Source of the DNA: Spirochaetaceae bacterium
GTDB lineage: Bacteria > Spirochaetota > Spirochaetia > SZUA-6 > Bin103
Assembly: GCA_028820215.1 (NCBI GenBank)
Contig: JAPPKD010000303.1
Location: 1 to 9,396 of the forward strand
Reading direction: 5' to 3'
DNA length: 9,396 nucleotides
Part shown: in pieces, positions 5,793-9,396 of the stretch
Layout: each line of letters opens with the position of its first letter
How positions within the stretch are numbered: position 1 is the stretch's first letter
Notes under the pieces: generated by a model
Databases searched by the model: none
The model's input: only the letters and a program-made list of their open reading frames with translations
What the model was told of the DNA's origin: nothing
Position numbers and translations under genes: made by a program

Positions 5793-7313
5793 ATGGCCCG
5801 CACCTCCTCCGATGGCCCGCCCAACGTCCTGTTCATCCTGGCCGATCAGCTCCGCGCCGACTTCCTGAGCTGCTACGGCGCCGGCTTCATCGACACGCCG
5901 CACATCGACGGCATCGCCGCGGACGGCATCCGCTACAAGCGGGCGTACTCGGCCTCACCGCTGTGCGTGCCGGCGCGGACCTCGCTGCTGACCGGCATGA
6001 GCGCCGCGCGCACCGGCGTGGCCGACAACCTGCACGCGCTCCGGCCCGACTACCGCGAGGCCGGCATCCGCACGTGGCCGGAGCTGCTGGCCGGGGCCGG
6101 CTACCACACGGCGGCGATCGGCAAGATGCACTTCTACCCGTGGGACGCCGCACACGGGTTCCGCGAGCGGGTGGCGTGCGAGGACAAGCTCTGGCCGCTG
6201 ATCCGCGACGACTACGCGGGCTACCTGGAAGCCCACGGCCTGGCCAAGCTGCGCTGGCCGGAGTACGGCGACTACCTGCGCACGCGCGGGACGGCGACGA
6301 CAGACGTACCGTGGGAGCACTCCTGCGATCGCTTCACGGGGCGCGAGGCGTGCCGGTTCATCGAGCGGAATGCAGGCGAGGAGGCCCCCTGGGCGCTGAT
6401 GATCGGGTTCCCCGGCCCGCACGACCCGTACGATCCGGCGCGCGACTTTCCGGTGCGGTACCGGGACGAGGACATGCCGGCGCCGGTGCCGGCGGCCGCG
6501 GGCGACCCCGGCGGGCTGCGGGAGGCGCACGAGCGCCAGCGCGCCGGCATGGGCATGCCGGATGCCCCGCTCAGTCCGGCAGAGAGCGCCGCCATGCGCT
6601 CCCACTACGCCGGGCTGGTGAAGGGGATCGACCACGAGGTCGGGGCCATGCTGGCGGCGCTGCGCGACAGCGGCCAGCTCGACGACACGGTCGTCATCTT
6701 CGGAAGCGACCACGGCGACCTGCTCGGCGACCACGGCATGCAGGGCAAGGGCAACTTCTTCGAGGGCTCGATGCGCATCCCGCTGGTGGCTCAGGGTCCC
6801 GGGATCGGCAGCGGGACAGACCATGAGGGCTTGGTGGAGCTCCGCGACGTCACGGCCGGCATGCTGCGCATCGCCGGCGTCGAGCCGCCGGCGCACATGG
6901 ACGCCCGTCCCCTGCCCGGCCTGGGAGCCGACGGCGACGGCCGAACGGAGATCCTGGGCGTGCTCGCCGGCGCCTGGGTCGCCTTCGACGGCACCTGGAA
7001 GCTCTGCAAATACCACGGGCACGCTCCGCTGCTGTTCAACCTGGACGACGACCCGGACGAGCTGGTCGACCGCGCGGAAGATCCCGCCGCGGCGCGCGAG
7101 CTCCTTCGGCTCGATGCCCTGCTCACCGCCGAGGTGATGGCCGGCGCCGACCTGGCCATGCACGACCGCCTGGTCTCGCCGTACTCGCTGGCGACCGACG
7201 AGGCGTTCGGACAGCCCGGATGGAGTTGGCGCTACCCGGCGCCGATCGCGGCCGCGACGTTGCACACCGCCGGCGGCGGTCCCGGCGAGGAGTCGGACTA
7301 TGACAATCGGTAA
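5793..7313 (+). CDS. Cys-type sulfatase (formylglycine-dependent, arylsulfatase family)
   Basis: This 506-residue protein hydrolyses sulfate esters, most likely on a sugar or other small organic substrate. The signature C-V-P-A-R-T-S-L-L-T-G begins at C58, and that Cys must be converted to formylglycine by a maturase not present here. Other active-site elements visible are D18-Q19 ('FILADQLRADFLSCYG', with Gln in the usual second Asp position), 'AIGKMHFY' (K111, H113), 'GFPGPHDPYDP' (H210) and 'FGSDHGDLLGDHGMQGKGNFFEGSMRIPL' (D306, H307, K319). Length is normal for bacterial sulfatases. There is no signal peptide, so it should be cytosolic and act on imported substrate. ATG 5793 is chosen over the preceding TTG 5790, though neither has a good ribosome-binding site. 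The end overlaps the next gene by 14 bp. The exact substrate cannot be told from sequence; choline-sulfatase or sugar-sulfatase types are possible. Confidence 0.93.
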   Translation: MARTSSDGPPNVLFILADQLRADFLSCYGAGFIDTPHIDGIAADGIRYKRAYSASPLCVPARTSLLTGMSAARTGVADNLHALRPDYREAGIRTWPELLAGAGYHTAAIGKMHFYPWDAAHGFRERVACEDKLWPLIRDDYAGYLEAHGLAKLRWPEYGDYLRTRGTATTDVPWEHSCDRFTGREACRFIERNAGEEAPWALMIGFPGPHDPYDPARDFPVRYRDEDMPAPVPAAAGDPGGLREAHERQRAGMGMPDAPLSPAESAAMRSHYAGLVKGIDHEVGAMLAALRDSGQLDDTVVIFGSDHGDLLGDHGMQGKGNFFEGSMRIPLVAQGPGIGSGTDHEGLVELRDVTAGMLRIAGVEPPAHMDARPLPGLGADGDGRTEILGVLAGAWVAFDGTWKLCKYHGHAPLLFNLDDDPDELVDRAEDPAAARELLRLDALLTAEVMAGADLAMHDRLVSPYSLATDEAFGQPGWSWRYPAPIAAATLHTAGGGPGEESDYDNR

Positions 7314-8127
7314 AGGAGCGTTTCGCTACCGGGTCGACGACCGGTGGGCGCACCAGGACGCCTCGGCGCGAGGCGTCCTGAGCAGCGTGGCCTGCGACCG
7401 CCGGGGGCGCGTCTACGTGTGCAGCCGCGAGCCGGACCCGAAGATCCTGGTCTATGACGCGGACGGGGCGCGTCTGGATGAGTGGACGCATGCGGCGTGC
7501 CGCCATCCGGCCGGCATCCACGGCATCAGCGTGGCGGCCGACGACACCCTCTTCGTCACCGACGTCCTGGACCACGTCGTGCACCGGTTCACGCTCGACG
7601 GAACGCTGCTCGGCACCCTGGGCACGGCCGGCCGGCCGGGAGCGCCAGGGCAGCCGTTCAACAGTCCCACGCAGGCGTTCCAGGCACCGTCGGGAGACCT
7701 CTACGTGGCCGACGGCTACGGGCAGGCGCGCATCCACCGGTTCGCCGCGGACGGGACGCTCCTCGCCTCCTGGGGTGAGCCGGGCGGCGGGCCGGGCCAG
7801 TTCGACACCCCGCACTCGATCGGCGTCGACCGCCGCGGCCAGGTCTGGGTCGCCGACCGCGAGAACTGCCGGGTGCAGGTGTTCGACGCGGACGGCGGCT
7901 TCATCCGCGAGCGCCGGCTGGAGCGGGCCAACAACATCGCCCTGGACGGCCATGACCGCGTATTCGCCGGCTCGGGCATCCTGGACCTGGACGGCACCGT
8001 GTTGGCCGAGAGCATCGACTACTGGGGCCACTGCGTCTGCGTCGCCCCGAACGGCGACCTCTACTGGACGCACGTGGGCGGTCCCAATCAGCTCGCGAAG
8101 TACATCCGGGTGGGGGAACGTCAGTAG
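7300..8127 (+). CDS. NHL-repeat beta-propeller protein
   Basis: A 275-residue protein built almost entirely of NHL-type propeller repeats, roughly at 30-56 ('ACDRRGRVYVCSREPDPKILVYD'), 73-100 ('HGISVAADDTLFVTDVLDHVVHRF'), 122-150 ('TQAFQAPSGDLYVADGYGQARIHRF'), 168-200 ('PHSIGVDRRGQVWVADRENCRVQVF') and 240-270. Similar proteins are annotated as peptidyl-alpha-hydroxyglycine lyase-like or SMP-30/gluconolactonase-like, but no catalytic residue set can be confirmed here. There is no signal peptide or membrane segment. The ATG lies inside the sulfatase gene, overlapping its last 14 bases, with a strong GAGGAG (7287-7292) at 7-base spacing. The two proteins are therefore made from one message and probably act on the same substrate, for example as a lactonase, lyase or sugar-binding partner of the sulfatase. 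That role is inference. Confidence 0.85.
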   Translation: MTIGKGAFRYRVDDRWAHQDASARGVLSSVACDRRGRVYVCSREPDPKILVYDADGARLDEWTHAACRHPAGIHGISVAADDTLFVTDVLDHVVHRFTLDGTLLGTLGTAGRPGAPGQPFNSPTQAFQAPSGDLYVADGYGQARIHRFAADGTLLASWGEPGGGPGQFDTPHSIGVDRRGQVWVADRENCRVQVFDADGGFIRERRLERANNIALDGHDRVFAGSGILDLDGTVLAESIDYWGHCVCVAPNGDLYWTHVGGPNQLAKYIRVGERQ

Positions 8128-8147
8128 CGGCGGCAGCCTCGGCTACT
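8123..8147. terminator. Inverted repeat spanning two convergent stop codons
   Basis: AGTAGC (8123-8128) and GCTACT (8142-8147) are a 6-bp inverted repeat around 13 bases. It covers the stop codon of the NHL protein gene and that of the convergent permease gene, which are only 15 bases apart. The position suits a bidirectional terminator, but the loop is long and no T-run is present. Confidence 0.25.
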
Positions 8148-9285
8148 TGCGATCGTACGGGTCGGCGGCGTCGCGCAGGCCGTCGCCCATGAAGTTGAAC
8201 GCCAGCACGGAGATGATCACCGGGATGGCCGGGAGCATCAGCCACGGCAGCGAGGCGACCGTGCGCGCATTGGACGCCGCCTTGAGCAGCACTCCCCAGC
8301 TTATCGCCGGCGCCTGCAGGCCCAGTCCCAGGAAGCTCAGCGAGGTCTCGCTCACGATCATGAACGGGATGGCCAGCGACGCGGCCGCGATCAGGTGGCT
8401 GGCGAAGTTGGGCACCATGTGGCGCACGATGATGGTCAGGTCGCTGGTGCCGGCCAGCCGCGCGGCAGTGATGAACTCCTCCTCGCGCATGGCCAGGAAC
8501 CGCCCGCGCACGACCCGCGCGATCTCCGTCCACGCGTACAGCGACAGGAGGACGGTGATCGCCAGATACCTCTGCTGGACGGTGAACTCCCGCGGCAGGG
8601 CCGCGGCCAGCCCGATCCAGAGCGGTATCGTCGGGATGGAGCGCAGTATCTCGATGAGGCGCTGGATGGCCGTATCGACCTTTCCGCCGTAGTACCCGGA
8701 GGCGCCGCCGATCAGGATGCCCAGTATCAGGCTGAGCACCACGCCGATCAGGCCGATCGAAAGCGACAGGCGCGTGCCGTGCAGGATGCGCGCGACGATG
8801 TCGCGGCCCTGCTCGTCGGTGCCGAACAGGAACGGTGCCGTCCTCCGTTCGTGGCCATCCACGACCAGGAAGTGCTTGGTGCTCCGAAACAGGCCCAGCA
8901 GCTTGTACTCGTAGCCGTCGCCGATCAGCCGCACGCGCAGGCGCGTGTCCGGATCGGGCTCATACACCTTGCGGAACGTCTTCAGATCGCGTTTGCCGAC
9001 CAGGTCGTACACGTGCAGGTTGAGCGCCCCGTCGGCGAAGAAGCGCAGGCGCTGCGGCGGCACGGTAGGGAACTGCTCGTCGGAGGTCGCGGGATCGGAG
9101 CTCGACAACGTGTCGGCGAAGATCGCCACCAGGTAGAACAGTGCGACGACGATCGCCGAGGCGATCGCAACCTTGTGGCGGCGGAAGCGCCACCACATGA
9201 GCTTCCATTGGCCGGCGAGGTAGCGACGCTCGTCCTCTGCCGGAGAGCGGGTGGCTGCCGCGGCTTCGTCGGATTCCGAGGACAT
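8143..9285 (-). CDS. Peptide-type ABC transporter permease, OppC/DppC family
   Basis: This 380-residue inner-membrane protein is the second permease of an oligopeptide/dipeptide-type ABC importer. An N-terminal cytoplasmic stretch ('WKLMWWRFRRHK') leads into the first membrane helix at about 39-57. A loop of roughly 95 residues follows before the conserved 'FLFGTDEQGRDIVARILHGTRLSL' (152-174). The core then carries helices at about 174-198, 217-231, 240-258, 298-318 and 346-366. The EAA loop that contacts the ATPase is 'EEEFITAARLAGTSDLTIIVRHMVPN' (268-293), followed by 'SETSLSFLGLGLQAPAISWGVLL', a hallmark of the family. The C-terminal 'NFMGDGLRDAADPYDRK' is also typical. The long first loop is larger than in standard DppC (about 300 residues in total) and resembles YejE-like permeases. 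It starts 4 bp after the upstream permease gene ends, so the two form one operon. The substrate may be peptides, nickel or oligosaccharides. Confidence 0.93.
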   Translation of the reverse strand: MSSESDEAAAATRSPAEDERRYLAGQWKLMWWRFRRHKVAIASAIVVALFYLVAIFADTLSSSDPATSDEQFPTVPPQRLRFFADGALNLHVYDLVGKRDLKTFRKVYEPDPDTRLRVRLIGDGYEYKLLGLFRSTKHFLVVDGHERRTAPFLFGTDEQGRDIVARILHGTRLSLSIGLIGVVLSLILGILIGGASGYYGGKVDTAIQRLIEILRSIPTIPLWIGLAAALPREFTVQQRYLAITVLLSLYAWTEIARVVRGRFLAMREEEFITAARLAGTSDLTIIVRHMVPNFASHLIAAASLAIPFMIVSETSLSFLGLGLQAPAISWGVLLKAASNARTVASLPWLMLPAIPVIISVLAFNFMGDGLRDAADPYDRK

Positions 9286-9289
9286 CGCG

Positions 9290-9396
9290 TCAGCTCAACC
9301 GGATGCGGGGGTCGGTTATGGCCAGCAGCAGGTCGGAAATAAGCGTGCCGATCACGGTCAGCATGCCAAGCCAGAGAAAGATGGTGGAGGCCAGGT
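9290..9396 (-). CDS. Peptide-type ABC transporter permease, OppB/DppB family (C-terminal end only)
   Basis: The minus strand encodes 34 residues and a TGA stop at 9290-9292 before the window edge: 'LASTIFLWLGMLTVIGTLISDLLLAITDPRIRLS' in two parts, a hydrophobic helix followed by the D-P-R-I-R ending that closes OppB/DppB permeases. It is the expected partner immediately upstream of the OppC-type gene. The 5' part of the gene, and probably the binding protein, lies beyond the right edge of the window. Confidence 0.85.
   Translation of the reverse strand, partial: LASTIFLWLGMLTVIGTLISDLLLAITDPRIRLS

Noticed and set aside
5955..8073. Long minus-strand open frames (5955-7265, 7123-8073) and plus-strand frames overlapping the sulfatase and NHL genes
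   Set aside because: They are shadows of the sulfatase and NHL coding sequences; the plus-strand frames carry the motifs and the coupled ribosome-binding site.
1..9396. tRNA or rRNA genes, CRISPR arrays, transposases or integrases
   Set aside because: I saw no tRNA-like cloverleaf, regularly spaced repeats, or recombinase motifs on either strand.

Overview
This is a GC-rich bacterial window. Hand counts of 60-base lines give 48/60 G+C at 6001-6060 inside the sulfatase gene, but 29/60 at 5341-5400 and 21/60 at 5581-5640 in and upstream of the toxin-antitoxin-like pair. The solute-binding protein has a plain Sec signal peptide with no lipobox, which fits a Gram-negative-type envelope. The gene mix (sulfatase, BNR sialidase-like protein, NHL propeller, two ABC importers) resembles uncultured marine or host-associated bacteria that scavenge glycans and peptides. 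I cannot assign a phylum from the sequence alone.

Layout, left to right. (1) 1-1295, minus: an extracellular solute-binding protein of a sugar-type ABC importer, with its last residues cut off by the window edge. (2) 1425-2477, minus: a cytosolic-looking BNR/Asp-box sialidase-like protein directly upstream of the binding protein and probably co-oriented with it functionally. (3) 2493-2546: a near-perfect 21-bp inverted repeat in the short divergent spacer. (4) 2558-3679, plus: a luciferase-like (MsnO8-type) flavin-dependent oxidoreductase. (5) 3657-5614, minus: a two-gene AbiE-like module. The first gene encodes a PD-(D/E)XK nuclease-like domain joined to a winged helix and an AbiEi-like C-terminal region. 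The second, overlapping by 13 bp, encodes an AbiEii-type nucleotidyltransferase. A good sigma-70 promoter (TTGACG, 17 bp, TATATT) and three TTTCATC-type half-sites lie upstream. (6) 5793-8127, plus: a Cys-type sulfatase translationally coupled to an NHL-repeat protein. (7) 8143-9396, minus: OppC/DppC-type permease preceded by the C-terminal end of an OppB/DppB-type permease, part of a peptide-type importer operon that continues beyond the window.

Working together: the sulfatase, the NHL protein and the sialidase-like protein all lack signal peptides, so they would act on substrates after import, and ABC importer genes lie at both ends of the window. The AbiE-like pair is unrelated to this metabolism. 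Its lower GC, opposite orientation and own promoter mark it as a separately acquired defence or toxin-antitoxin module set among metabolic genes. It is the most unusual content here: the regulator carries an apparently intact nuclease signature, and its transcript may be leaderless.
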